Source of the DNA: Phycisphaerales bacterium | GTDB taxonomy: Bacteria > Planctomycetota > Phycisphaerae > Phycisphaerales > SM1A02 | Length of the DNA stretch: 62,565 nt | Reading direction: 5' to 3' | NCBI GenBank assembly: GCA_014238785.1 | Contig: JABAAL010000036.1 | Coordinates: forward strand, 1 to 62,565 | Part shown: positions 8,259 to 16,482 of the stretch, piece by piece | How the letters are laid out: each line of letters begins with the position of its first letter | Position numbering within the stretch: the first letter of the stretch is position 1 | The notes under the pieces: generated by a model | Databases searched by the model: none | Told to the model about the DNA's origin: nothing | Seen by the model: the letters and a program-made list of their open reading frames with translations, nothing else | Program-made: the position numbers and the translations under genes

Positions 8259-10286
8259 TTATTTATTTTCAAGTTCTGCAATGTGAATAGTATATTTTGC
8301 AAGAATGTAATCAAGGACAGCGAGCTCATCTCCAACGACCCTCGTTGCGGCCAACTGCAACGCCGCTTCAACTTGCCGTGCCTCCACAAGCCCAACATCC
8401 GGTAGGTTTGCAAGAAACTCGGTTGCTTGCGCAAGTTGTTGAGGGGTAAGTTCCAAACGTGTTTTTTTCTCAACAAAATTATCACCACCGCTTGTTTCTT
8501 CTTCTTCCACAACACCACTATTGTTTGTTGTTTCTAAAGATGGCTCTACGCTACCATCACTTAATGGCGCCGCATCAATTCTTTCTTGCAATTTTTGTAG
8601 TAAATAATCAAAAACCGGCCTAAACTCTGGTGGCACTTGCTGAGACTGTTGCCTCATTTTCTCCGCCGCCCCCACCAACTCGTTTTCTGGAATATTTTTA
8701 AGTTCACCAAGTGCCTGTTTAATCATCATTTGTTCTTCGGGACTAAACGCAGAGAGTTCGTCGTCGACGGCAGGCGCGTCTTTGGACCGGTGATACTCAG
8801 CCACAGAACTGTTTGTTGTGATTAAATATGTATTTGCCACCCGCATAATATCTTCCGTATTGACAGCAAGAAGATAATCCTTCGATTCGTTGATAGCTTC
8901 CCACCCCCCAATCGCCTCGGCGTATCCAAGTTGAATCATGAGATAAAAATTACTTTGAAGTTGTCTGAATTGATCTGCAACAACATTGTTTTTTACCTTT
9001 TCAAGTTCATACGAAGAGACAGGTTCAGACTGAAGAAGGGCCACTTGTTCATACCACACATTTTCTAACTCTCTTGGTGCCGCGTCGCCCATTACCGTTG
9101 CCTTAAACGAGAGCGCTCCTGCATACTTTTTAGTATCCACTCCAAAACTCGCATCACTGGCAATCTCTTTTCCTTCAACCAGAGCCTTATAAAGCCTTCC
9201 TGTTTTTCCGTTTAACACAGAAGACATAATTTCAAGGGCATACGAGTCCCTGTGTTGGAATGGAACCCCATGGTAACGAATCTCTATTTGAGACTGCGCA
9301 TCAACATCAGCAACCATTCTTTGTGGGGCTCTTTGCATGGGCTCAATTGTCGGAACAGGCGGAGGCTCAACACTGTTTGGCTCAAGGGAGCCAAAATATT
9401 CCAATATTAAATATTTTGCAGCCTCAAGATCAAAATCACCCACAACAACACCCACTAAATTTCCTGGCTGATAGTACACGTCAAAGTATCGACGTGCTTC
9501 TTCAAGGGTGTAACTATTTAAATCACTCGGCCAACCAATTACTGGCCAAGAATAAGGCGAAGCTTGCCAAAACATAGAGTTGAACTGCTCTTGAAAAACA
9601 CCGGTTGGCGACGAATCAGTTCGCATGCGCCGTTCTTCATGCACAACATCTCGTTCAGAAAAGAACTCTCTAAACACACTATTTTTGAGCCTGTCGGATT
9701 CCATCCAGCACCACAATTCAAACTTGTTTGCCGGAAGTTGGTTGATGTAAAAAGTAACATCTTCGCTTGTGAAGGCATTCATTCCATTGGCACCCTCGCT
9801 TTGAAATATGGAAAAGAATTCATCCTTAACAATGACATCGCGGTGTGATTCCATCGCCGATTTCAATTCTTTCCGAAGCGCTGCGAGTTGTGGCGTATCG
9901 TTTTTTGCGTCCCAAGGGTCGTCAATTTCCCCCAATGTAAACCGCTTATATTGATCACCCCAAATAATTTCCAACATTTGATTACGCAACACACGCTCTT
10001 TGTTTGTAAAAGCCGCATCCTTTATTGCATCAGTTGTTCCAATTGTGTTGGTTCCCTTAAACATAAGGTGTTCAAAAAAGTGGCTCATGCCAGTAATTCC
10101 AGGGCGTTCGTTTACCGAACCAACCTTTGCTACCCACCCAACAGCAACGCTGTTTGGCTCTTCTGCTCTTGGGAGCAAAATAAATTTCATTCCATTATTT
10201 AAGGTAAACACCTCTGGTTCTACGTCTGCAAAAATAAACGCGGGGCTTATCGCAATTGCAATAAAAGTAATAATAAAAATTCTCAT
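8259..10286 (-). CDS. M16-family zinc metalloprotease, catalytic subunit
   Basis: A 675-residue exported peptidase. A signal peptide covers about residues 1-20. The inverted zinc motif HFFEH is at 69-73 and the third ligand region is HEERRMR at about 216-222, farther away than in compact M16 enzymes because about 70 extra residues lie between. The second M16 lobe follows. After about residue 530 comes a long low-complexity acidic linker and then a helical tail of about 90 residues, rich in Glu, Gln and Ala, not part of the standard family. Probably degrades peptides in the periplasm together with the zinc-less homologue encoded next to it. It is divergent from rsmJ with 64 bases between. Confidence 0.93.
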   Translation of the reverse strand: MRIFIITFIAIAISPAFIFADVEPEVFTLNNGMKFILLPRAEEPNSVAVGWVAKVGSVNERPGITGMSHFFEHLMFKGTNTIGTTDAIKDAAFTNKERVLRNQMLEIIWGDQYKRFTLGEIDDPWDAKNDTPQLAALRKELKSAMESHRDVIVKDEFFSIFQSEGANGMNAFTSEDVTFYINQLPANKFELWCWMESDRLKNSVFREFFSERDVVHEERRMRTDSSPTGVFQEQFNSMFWQASPYSWPVIGWPSDLNSYTLEEARRYFDVYYQPGNLVGVVVGDFDLEAAKYLILEYFGSLEPNSVEPPPVPTIEPMQRAPQRMVADVDAQSQIEIRYHGVPFQHRDSYALEIMSSVLNGKTGRLYKALVEGKEIASDASFGVDTKKYAGALSFKATVMGDAAPRELENVWYEQVALLQSEPVSSYELEKVKNNVVADQFRQLQSNFYLMIQLGYAEAIGGWEAINESKDYLLAVNTEDIMRVANTYLITTNSSVAEYHRSKDAPAVDDELSAFSPEEQMMIKQALGELKNIPENELVGAAEKMRQQSQQVPPEFRPVFDYLLQKLQERIDAAPLSDGSVEPSLETTNNSGVVEEEETSGGDNFVEKKTRLELTPQQLAQATEFLANLPDVGLVEARQVEAALQLAATRVVGDELAVLDYILAKYTIHIAELENK

Positions 10287-10350
10287 TTCGCCAACTCCAT
10301 ATTGGGTATTGAATCAAACAGACAAAATCGGATGTAACATAAACACCAGC

Positions 10351-11136
10351 GTGTCTATTTCACCTACAGAACAAGGCAGTGTATACCACAACCCACCAGT
10401 TGCGGTGGTGGTCGCAACAGAAGACGTGCATCTTGTACAAGAAGCAGAACAACTCATCAAAAAACTTGGCGACCCGGTCCCCGATCCTGAATACATTATT
10501 CATTTTGGACCAAGGGGTGTGGATATTCGAAGCGCCACCACAAAAAACAAAAATGGCCACAGGGTTGATTTTGCAACCATCGACAGAAGAACGGGCGCAG
10601 GAAACCTTTCTAGAAAACAAGTGTTTCCAAAGTCAATTGGCGCCCCATCCACAACGGTGATTGACGCAACCGCCGGATTTGGCGAAGACGCAGCGATGTT
10701 GGCGCTTATTGGATATACCGTTGTTGCAATTGAAAAGTCGCCAATATTGTCTGTTCTATTGCGAGATGGCCTGCGTAGAGCAAAGCAAAACAAAGAACTC
10801 TGGACAGCGCTTGGCGGTCGACTTGTTTTGATAGAAGGAAACTCCTTGGCTTCTCTTCCAACAGTGCCACACGTTGATGTTGTTTATCTTGACCCAATGT
10901 TTCCACCAAAAAGAAAAAAAAGCGCACTTCCCCAAGGCAGCATCCAGATACTTCAGTCCATTGTTGGCTACGACCCACCAGATAAAACAAACATACTATT
11001 TGAACAAGCGATGCAAACCGCAACAAAAAGGGTGGTTGTAAAAAGACCAAACCACGCACCATTTTTTAGCGACAACCCTGTCGCGGTGCACAAGGGTAAA
11101 TTAGTTCGATACGAAGTATACAAACCGAACACCTGA
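10351..11136 (+). CDS. rsmJ: 16S rRNA (guanine-1516-N2)-methyltransferase RsmJ-like
   Basis: Methylates a guanine of small-subunit rRNA using SAM. The SAM site is VIDATAGFGEDAAMLA, followed by a VVAIEKSP strand; the catalytic-type motif is DPMFPPKRKKSA, which closely matches the RsmJ family (DPMFPxxxKSA). An ATG lies far upstream (10000), inside the antisense protease gene, and gives an unlikely N-terminus. The GTG at 10351 gives a 261-residue protein, close to the E. coli length, and clears the protease start at 10286. No strong ribosome-binding site is seen, so the exact start is uncertain. Confidence 0.88.
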   Translation: MSISPTEQGSVYHNPPVAVVVATEDVHLVQEAEQLIKKLGDPVPDPEYIIHFGPRGVDIRSATTKNKNGHRVDFATIDRRTGAGNLSRKQVFPKSIGAPSTTVIDATAGFGEDAAMLALIGYTVVAIEKSPILSVLLRDGLRRAKQNKELWTALGGRLVLIEGNSLASLPTVPHVDVVYLDPMFPPKRKKSALPQGSIQILQSIVGYDPPDKTNILFEQAMQTATKRVVVKRPNHAPFFSDNPVAVHKGKLVRYEVYKPNT

Positions 11137-11185
11137 CGCAAAAACGCCCCAGCAAAAATAACACAAACGATTGATTCCCAGAGAA

Positions 11186-11258
11186 TGGAGCATATCGGGC
11201 TCGAACCGATAACCTCTGCCTTGCAAAGGCAGCGCTCTCCCAATTGAGCTAATGCCCC
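11186..11258 (-). tRNA. tRNA-Ala (anticodon TGC)
   Basis: A complete cloverleaf of 73 nt: acceptor GGGGCAT/ATGCTCC with one G-U pair, D-arm GCTCAATTGGGAGAGC, anticodon arm CTGCC-TTTGCAA-GGCAG, T-arm ATCGGTTCGAGCCCGAT and discriminator A. The 3' CCA is not encoded. Confidence 0.97.
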
Positions 11259-11270
11259 AAGCACCTTCTT

Positions 11271-11288
11271 GTGTTACAAATGTAACAC
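11271..11288. promoter_or_regulatory. Palindrome upstream of tRNA-Ala
   Basis: GTGTTACA-AA-TGTAACAC, two exact 8-base arms around a 2-base centre, lies 12 bases upstream of the tRNA-Ala 5' end, where its promoter should be. The shape is that of an operator for a dimeric regulator, but no regulator gene lies nearby and chance cannot be excluded. Confidence 0.4.
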
Positions 11289-11294
11289 GGAAAG

Positions 11295-11346
11295 CTTGGT
11301 TCTATATGCAAGATTACCAGTTGGGAGTCTGATGGTGGTAACCAAG
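11295..11346. repeat. Imperfect hairpin between tRNA-Ala and the SH3-like gene
   Basis: Arms CTTGGTT (11295-11301) and AACCAAG (11340-11346) with an inner TTACC/GGTAA pair (11314-11318 and 11337-11341). Four Ts follow on the plus strand. It may end transcription of the SH3-like gene weakly; the T-tract is too short for a confident terminator. Confidence 0.35.
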
Positions 11347-11359
11347 TTTTAGAAGCGTC

Positions 11360-12625
11360 TTATTGTATATCAGGTGTAACGATTGCGGTAGTGGTCGGCA
11401 AGACATCAAATTTTTCAATACCCACAACATTCACCCTCCACTCCGGATCCCATTTGTTTTCACCACGAATTCCAACCGTCTGTCCAAGGAGGCCAGATAA
11501 TTCAAATTCTTTATTTACAGGCAGATACCCAAGGGTTCTGCCTGATTTTTGGTCCAAAATCCGGAACATGAGCGGTCTTATTTTTCCGTCAAACATGTTT
11601 GAAAGCGCCAAATTCCCAACAACGGTGTATTCCCCATACATAGACACAATAGATTGGTATTCATCAATATCACCAGCTTGAATAGCCACCTTTTCTTTTA
11701 ATGAGTTAATTCGTATCCGCTGTTCCTGTAACCGTTCCCACACCCGAAGTTGTTTGATTCGACCACCAACGACCCGCTCAACAACCAGATCACCACCGTC
11801 AGCGGAAAGAAGTTCGTTATACAAATCCAAAAGAGGAGATAGTTCCGCCCCCATAATTGGTTCCGCTGTGATGGTATCCCACCGAGCCTCAAGCCCAGCA
11901 AGTGTAATTGGCTCAACTGGACCAATGTTGTTTTGCGCAAGCGTGTCACCATTCCCCGAACCGGGGGCCGAACGTTCACCCTCACTAGACATGAGGGAAA
12001 TTTCAATAAAACGAGACCCATCTTTGTCCCCACCATAATACGCACGAACCTGTGAATCAGTAGCGCGTTGTAGGCTTGAGGCGTTTATCCAAGCACTTCC
12101 AGACTCAGGCATTTTTATAGTATGCACAATATATGACTCTCGGTGCAACGCCCCCGGATCCGTTGTTTCAGAAGAAATAATTTCTATTTTTTTTCCTGGC
12201 GCAAGCATACATGTTGGCCGCCACGATAAGTACAATTCTTGTGAATCAATGTTGTTTCCCAACACCTCGACGTCAGTTAGAACCTCACCCACGTTTCCGT
12301 TGACCGCTACCGTTGTCGTGTTGTCTGCTGGATATTTTATATATCCAACAGCGTCACTAAAAACCCTGCCACTGGTTTCTATTTTTAACCAATCCTGTCT
12401 TTTCCCTGTTACTAACACCATGTCGCCGTTTTTTACAACCGCAACAGGGTAATAACTTTCATTTGCCCCGCACCGAGCACTTGCACCCTCAGAGGAGACA
12501 ACGCCAACCCAAGAATCCTGGTCTGGCTGCGCCTCATCGGCCTTTGCAAGCGTAATCGCAATGGTTGTACATAGGGCTACAGATAAAGAGTTAACAAGAA
12601 ACGTGTTTTGTTTAATTTTGGGCAT
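11360..12625 (-). CDS. Secreted protein with N-terminal SH3-like domain, unknown function
   Basis: 421 residues. A signal peptide (about 1-29, ending near LAKADEA) is followed by a bacterial SH3-like stretch at about 38-95 (segments DSWVGVVSSEGASARCG and GDMVLVTGKRQDWLKIE). A second beta-rich region, a low-complexity Ser/Gly linker near 215-230, a helical middle section with LREQ-type repeats and a C-terminal beta-rich region on exopolymer-like motifs (GRTLGYLPV) come next. SH3-like domains of this type often bind cell-wall peptides, but nothing fixes the ligand. An AGGAGG ribosome-binding site just before the ATG makes the start firm. It is divergent from the TolC-like gene with 106 bases between. 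Confidence 0.8.
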   Translation of the reverse strand: MPKIKQNTFLVNSLSVALCTTIAITLAKADEAQPDQDSWVGVVSSEGASARCGANESYYPVAVVKNGDMVLVTGKRQDWLKIETSGRVFSDAVGYIKYPADNTTTVAVNGNVGEVLTDVEVLGNNIDSQELYLSWRPTCMLAPGKKIEIISSETTDPGALHRESYIVHTIKMPESGSAWINASSLQRATDSQVRAYYGGDKDGSRFIEISLMSSEGERSAPGSGNGDTLAQNNIGPVEPITLAGLEARWDTITAEPIMGAELSPLLDLYNELLSADGGDLVVERVVGGRIKQLRVWERLQEQRIRINSLKEKVAIQAGDIDEYQSIVSMYGEYTVVGNLALSNMFDGKIRPLMFRILDQKSGRTLGYLPVNKEFELSGLLGQTVGIRGENKWDPEWRVNVVGIEKFDVLPTTTAIVTPDIQ

Positions 12626-12731
12626 TTTCGGCCTCCTCGACTTCCGTGTTTCGTAGGACGTTTACTATTTATGTTGAGCGTATAGGCAAGTGGTGTTTAT
12701 GGCAACTCTAAGATGATGGTATTCTTACAAC

Positions 12732-14498
12732 ATGTTTAAAAAATATACGAAAACAAGCATTTTTGTATTCATTTTTCTATTGCAAGCGTGTGTTTCACCT
12801 CTTTCAATACAAAACGAACGAAACACACCTGTTTCCTCCGTTAGCCAAACCGGAATCAACAACCAAGACAGTGGCTACCCCAACCTCAACGAAATGGTCA
12901 CACTGCCAAACACCGCGGCCACAACGGTTCAAAAATCACTTGCAAAGAGAATGCAAGAACTCGAGGCCCTTTCCCCTTCGCGGGATTCAGACGACTGGGA
13001 AATTCCACTCGGCCTAAACCTCCACCACGGCCAGGCGCACTCCGCCAAACTGTCCATGGAGAGCGCAATCATTATTGCAATTGAAAACAACCTTGACATT
13101 CAAATCGCTTCCATACAACCACAAATAGCAGCACAATCAACAATCACCGCCGACGCTGCGTTTGACAGCGTTTTTGGCGCCGGTCTTTCAAAGAATAGAC
13201 AAAGAGTCCCACAACAACAAATAATAAACCAGTTTAAACAACCACTAAGTTCCTCCGAGCGGGCAACAGACATTTTTTCATCTAATGCCTCGATTACCAA
13301 AAAACTACATAGCGGTGGCACTTTTTTACTTTCTACTAACATAACAAAGACAGAAAGTGATTCTCAAGAATTTAACTACGAACCAGATCCTGCGTGGCAG
13401 ACTATTGGCACCATTGAGCTGAACCAACCACTGTTGCGAAACTTTGGGAAAAAAGTGACCCTTTCACAAATACAACTCTCCAAAATAGACCAAGACAAAA
13501 CGGGCGAAGATTTAAGAAACACACTAAACGAAGTAATCACCAACACCGAACAAAGTTATCTCAACCTTTGTCTACAGTGGAGATTGTTACAAATAAACCA
13601 TTGGCTCCTTGAGCAAGGCGAGCACGTAGAAAAAACACTAAAACTTAGATTGTCATACGACACAAGTGAAGCAGATTATGCCCAAGCAGTTGCAACGGTT
13701 CAACGAAGAAGGGCAGACGTAATCAAACAACAATCAGAAGTGCAAGCCGCTTCCGACACGGTAAAAAAACTAATAAACTCAGAAAAATACAGACTCGATT
13801 CAGAGCAGGTTGTTCAGCCAACGGAATCGGTTCAAGCAAACCCAATAACCATTTCTCTTCGGCAAGCCCTTGTGACGGCAATCGAAAACAGACCCGACAT
13901 CCGCTCTCTGGCACTTGCTATAAGGTCAAGCGAAATTAACATTGGCGTTGCTGAAAACGCGCGCCTTCCACAGTTAGACATGCAGGCCCAAATGTCTCTT
14001 TATGGTCTTGGAAACACGGTTGGTGATGGATATAACGAGGTTTTCGACGCCGATTACATGAACTATTTAGCGGGCCTTTCCCTCTCTATTCCAATAGGGA
14101 ACAGGGCAGCAGACGCAAACGCAAAAATAACAAGACTGCGACAGATGTCAGCAATTGCCTCCTATAAAAAGGGGATTCAACAGGCGACAATAGAAATCAA
14201 AAAAGCGCTTCGCGACATAGTGACAAGCGCCGCTCTTATGGATGCAAACAAAGACTACAGAATTGCACAGACAGAAAACCTAAGAGCGTTGTTGGTGGAA
14301 GAAGAAACAATGGCGGGGCTCACGCCAACGTTTTTAAATTTGAAACTACAAACCCAGTCAGGCCTTGCGTCGGCGAGAACCGCGGAAATAAGCTCGGTAA
14401 TCAACTATAACAAAGCAATTGCGGAACTCTACAAGTCCATGGGAACTACCTTATCTAGACACCAAATGTCTATCAAAAACAGCAACGAAACAGAATAA
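12732..14498 (+). CDS. TolC-family outer-membrane channel lipoprotein
   Basis: 588 residues. A lipoprotein signal peptide ends in LLQAC (Cys20). Two related alpha-helical repeats follow, each beginning with the LSMESAIIIAIENN / ISLRQALVTAIENR type of segment typical of TolC-like proteins, and the helices are rich in Gln, Ala and Asn. The protein would form a trimeric channel through the outer membrane for export or efflux. No matching membrane fusion protein or RND/ABC pump is encoded nearby, so the partner must be elsewhere; the MATE exporter at 19811 does not normally use such channels. Its stop overlaps the start of the Sua5 gene by one base (TAATG). Confidence 0.88.
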   Translation: MFKKYTKTSIFVFIFLLQACVSPLSIQNERNTPVSSVSQTGINNQDSGYPNLNEMVTLPNTAATTVQKSLAKRMQELEALSPSRDSDDWEIPLGLNLHHGQAHSAKLSMESAIIIAIENNLDIQIASIQPQIAAQSTITADAAFDSVFGAGLSKNRQRVPQQQIINQFKQPLSSSERATDIFSSNASITKKLHSGGTFLLSTNITKTESDSQEFNYEPDPAWQTIGTIELNQPLLRNFGKKVTLSQIQLSKIDQDKTGEDLRNTLNEVITNTEQSYLNLCLQWRLLQINHWLLEQGEHVEKTLKLRLSYDTSEADYAQAVATVQRRRADVIKQQSEVQAASDTVKKLINSEKYRLDSEQVVQPTESVQANPITISLRQALVTAIENRPDIRSLALAIRSSEINIGVAENARLPQLDMQAQMSLYGLGNTVGDGYNEVFDADYMNYLAGLSLSIPIGNRAADANAKITRLRQMSAIASYKKGIQQATIEIKKALRDIVTSAALMDANKDYRIAQTENLRALLVEEETMAGLTPTFLNLKLQTQSGLASARTAEISSVINYNKAIAELYKSMGTTLSRHQMSIKNSNETE

Positions 14499-15439
14499 TG
14501 GGAATAGTTTCCCCTTCACAAGAGTCATATGCACTTGCGGCAAAAAAACTACGCGACGGCGGAATAGTTTGCTTTTCAACAGAAACGGTGTACGGGGTTG
14601 GCTGCGACACCTTTAGCGAGCTAGCTATTGCAAAGGTGTACAAATTAAAAAATAGACCAACAAACAACCCAATGATTGCACACATATTGGATGTGTCGTG
14701 GACGAACCTGCTTTGTTCTGGGTGGAGTAACAAATGCAGTTTGCTGGCCACACGTTTTTGGCCAGGCCCACTCACCATTGTTCTTCCAAAAAAAGAATCA
14801 GTCCCCGAATCAGCGTGTGGGGGATTTGACACCATAGCAATGAGGTGCCCATCTCACCCAGTGGCGCGCGCGTTACTTGCAGAGTTTGACAACCCAATAT
14901 CAGCACCATCTGCAAATAAATCTGGTCACATTTCCCCAACAACCGCGCGACATGTCGAAGACGAGTTTGGTGACGCCATTACAATTATCGATGGCGGACC
15001 TTGTGAAAAAGGAATAGAGTCAACCGTTATATCTATGGTAAACCAACCAACAATAATGCGACTTGGTTCGGTTTCTGTTGAGAAAATAAGAAACACAATT
15101 GGTGCAGTTGAAATTAAATCCAGCGTTACCCAACAAAACTCCCCTGGGACCCTAATGAGACACTACGCACCAAACACAAAAACAAATCTCCTCAACAAAG
15201 AGGAGATGGATAAGACCAGTGACCCAGACTGTGTTGCGATTGCCATTCAGGGGAATCCAGTTTTGACGAAACGGGTTTTTCAAATGCCAAGCAATGCACA
15301 AGAATACGCCAAGGTGTTGTACTCAACGTTGCGAGAGGCGGATAACGCTGGAGTAAGCCGGATTGTTATTGAACGACCGTGCACCGCTCCGGTGTGGCTG
15401 GCTGTAATCGACCGCCTTGAGAGGTGTTGTTCGGATTAA
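14498..15439 (+). CDS. L-threonylcarbamoyladenylate synthase (Sua5/YrdC type)
   Basis: Makes threonylcarbamoyl-AMP from threonine, bicarbonate and ATP for the t6A37 modification of ANN-decoding tRNAs. The YrdC core is clear: GGIVCFSTETVYGVGCD, KLKNRPTNNPMIAHI, WPGPLTIVLPK, and the PISAPSANKSGHISPTTA block near residue 135. At 313 residues it also has the linker and C-terminal Sua5 domain, with the SPGTLMRHYAP linker motif. It starts within the stop codon of the TolC-like gene, so translation is probably coupled although the functions are unrelated. Its 3' end overlaps the convergent ChaN-like gene by 4 bases. Confidence 0.95.
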   Translation: MGIVSPSQESYALAAKKLRDGGIVCFSTETVYGVGCDTFSELAIAKVYKLKNRPTNNPMIAHILDVSWTNLLCSGWSNKCSLLATRFWPGPLTIVLPKKESVPESACGGFDTIAMRCPSHPVARALLAEFDNPISAPSANKSGHISPTTARHVEDEFGDAITIIDGGPCEKGIESTVISMVNQPTIMRLGSVSVEKIRNTIGAVEIKSSVTQQNSPGTLMRHYAPNTKTNLLNKEEMDKTSDPDCVAIAIQGNPVLTKRVFQMPSNAQEYAKVLYSTLREADNAGVSRIVIERPCTAPVWLAVIDRLERCCSD

Positions 15440-16386
15440 TCGTTTCTTTTTTCAACAATCATAAGATCACCAATGGTAGGTTCGCCCGCCCAATCTTCAT
15501 CTGGTATTTCTCGTTGAATTGATACGACCAAGACCCTTGCGCCAGGCATCCTTTTTCGAAGTTCTTGAACAATTCCACCATCATATTCAACATGAAACTG
15601 CCCAACCAACAACACCACTTTTTGTTGCATTGATGGGTTTGCATTAATGATTGATTGCGCCATTGTTGCGTCCCACGACTGCATACTTTTAAAAGCTGGA
15701 AGCAATGGGTCGTCTGGATCAATGGTTGTTACGTCAATTTCTACTTTCTCTTCCCCGTTTTCGTCGTGTGCAGCAAGTTCCCAAAATCGCTGACGATAAC
15801 GCCCGGTCGACAACTCTTTTGGGTAATCAATAAAGGCGCGTCGCTCTTTTGGAAGTTCGTTAATCCTTTCATACCCCTCAAGCCTCGCGAGCCGAACGTA
15901 CCGCCTAGGAGCATTTGCTGCAACAACCCTTCCTCCGCGATCTTTCACCACATCAATAATTGGTTGATACCACGCCGTCCAACCGCCGCGACCACCCCAG
16001 TCTTTTGACTGTGTGATTGAGGCAAATGTTTTGGAATCAATAAAGCCCTCCATATAATCATCAACGCGAAACTGTTCATCACGCTCTAACATTTCAAGCG
16101 CCAACACACTGCCAGGATATTTGTCCATGACATCTTCAACGATAGCAAGCTGAACAGCGTGCCCAATAGCGTGATCGTGTTGCTCACCAAGCAGGACGAC
16201 ATCTACCACATCAATCCGCGCCATGAAATCAGACCAACTAAGGCACCCACCCGTTGCCGGGTCGAGTATCTCAGTATCTGCTCGGACGTTTATTCCAACA
16301 TCCGAAACATGAGTAGGCCCATTTGGAACAATGGAACACCCTACGCCAAGAAGAGCAAAAATCATCAAAACCACGATTTTAATCAT
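15436..16386 (-). CDS. ChaN-family lipoprotein
   Basis: 316 residues with a lipoprotein signal peptide ending LGVGC (Cys17). The ChaN/Tiki-like domain shows LLGEQHDHAIGH, a LALEMLERDEQ segment, AANAPRRYVRLA and GQFHVEYDGGI; the conserved Glu-His pairs are the putative metal or haem-binding residues of the family. In Campylobacter a member binds haem for iron uptake; elsewhere the function is unknown. No haem or iron transport genes lie nearby, so uptake is not supported by context. It is convergent with the Sua5 gene (4-base overlap) and divergent from the M14 carboxypeptidase gene. Confidence 0.85.
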   Translation of the reverse strand: MIKIVVLMIFALLGVGCSIVPNGPTHVSDVGINVRADTEILDPATGGCLSWSDFMARIDVVDVVLLGEQHDHAIGHAVQLAIVEDVMDKYPGSVLALEMLERDEQFRVDDYMEGFIDSKTFASITQSKDWGGRGGWTAWYQPIIDVVKDRGGRVVAANAPRRYVRLARLEGYERINELPKERRAFIDYPKELSTGRYRQRFWELAAHDENGEEKVEIDVTTIDPDDPLLPAFKSMQSWDATMAQSIINANPSMQQKVVLLVGQFHVEYDGGIVQELRKRMPGARVLVVSIQREIPDEDWAGEPTIGDLMIVEKRND

Positions 16387-16482
16387 CTGAGCAGCATCCC
16401 ATCTTGTTCAATTGTTGTCAATAACCGAATTTACAAGAATCCCCTAGCCATACACACGCGAATAAGCATAATGGAGATCACT

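Noticed and set aside
10000..10350. Long N-terminal extension of rsmJ
   Set aside because: It lies on the complement of the protease gene and adds 117 residues with no RsmJ match; GTG at 10351 gives the family length.
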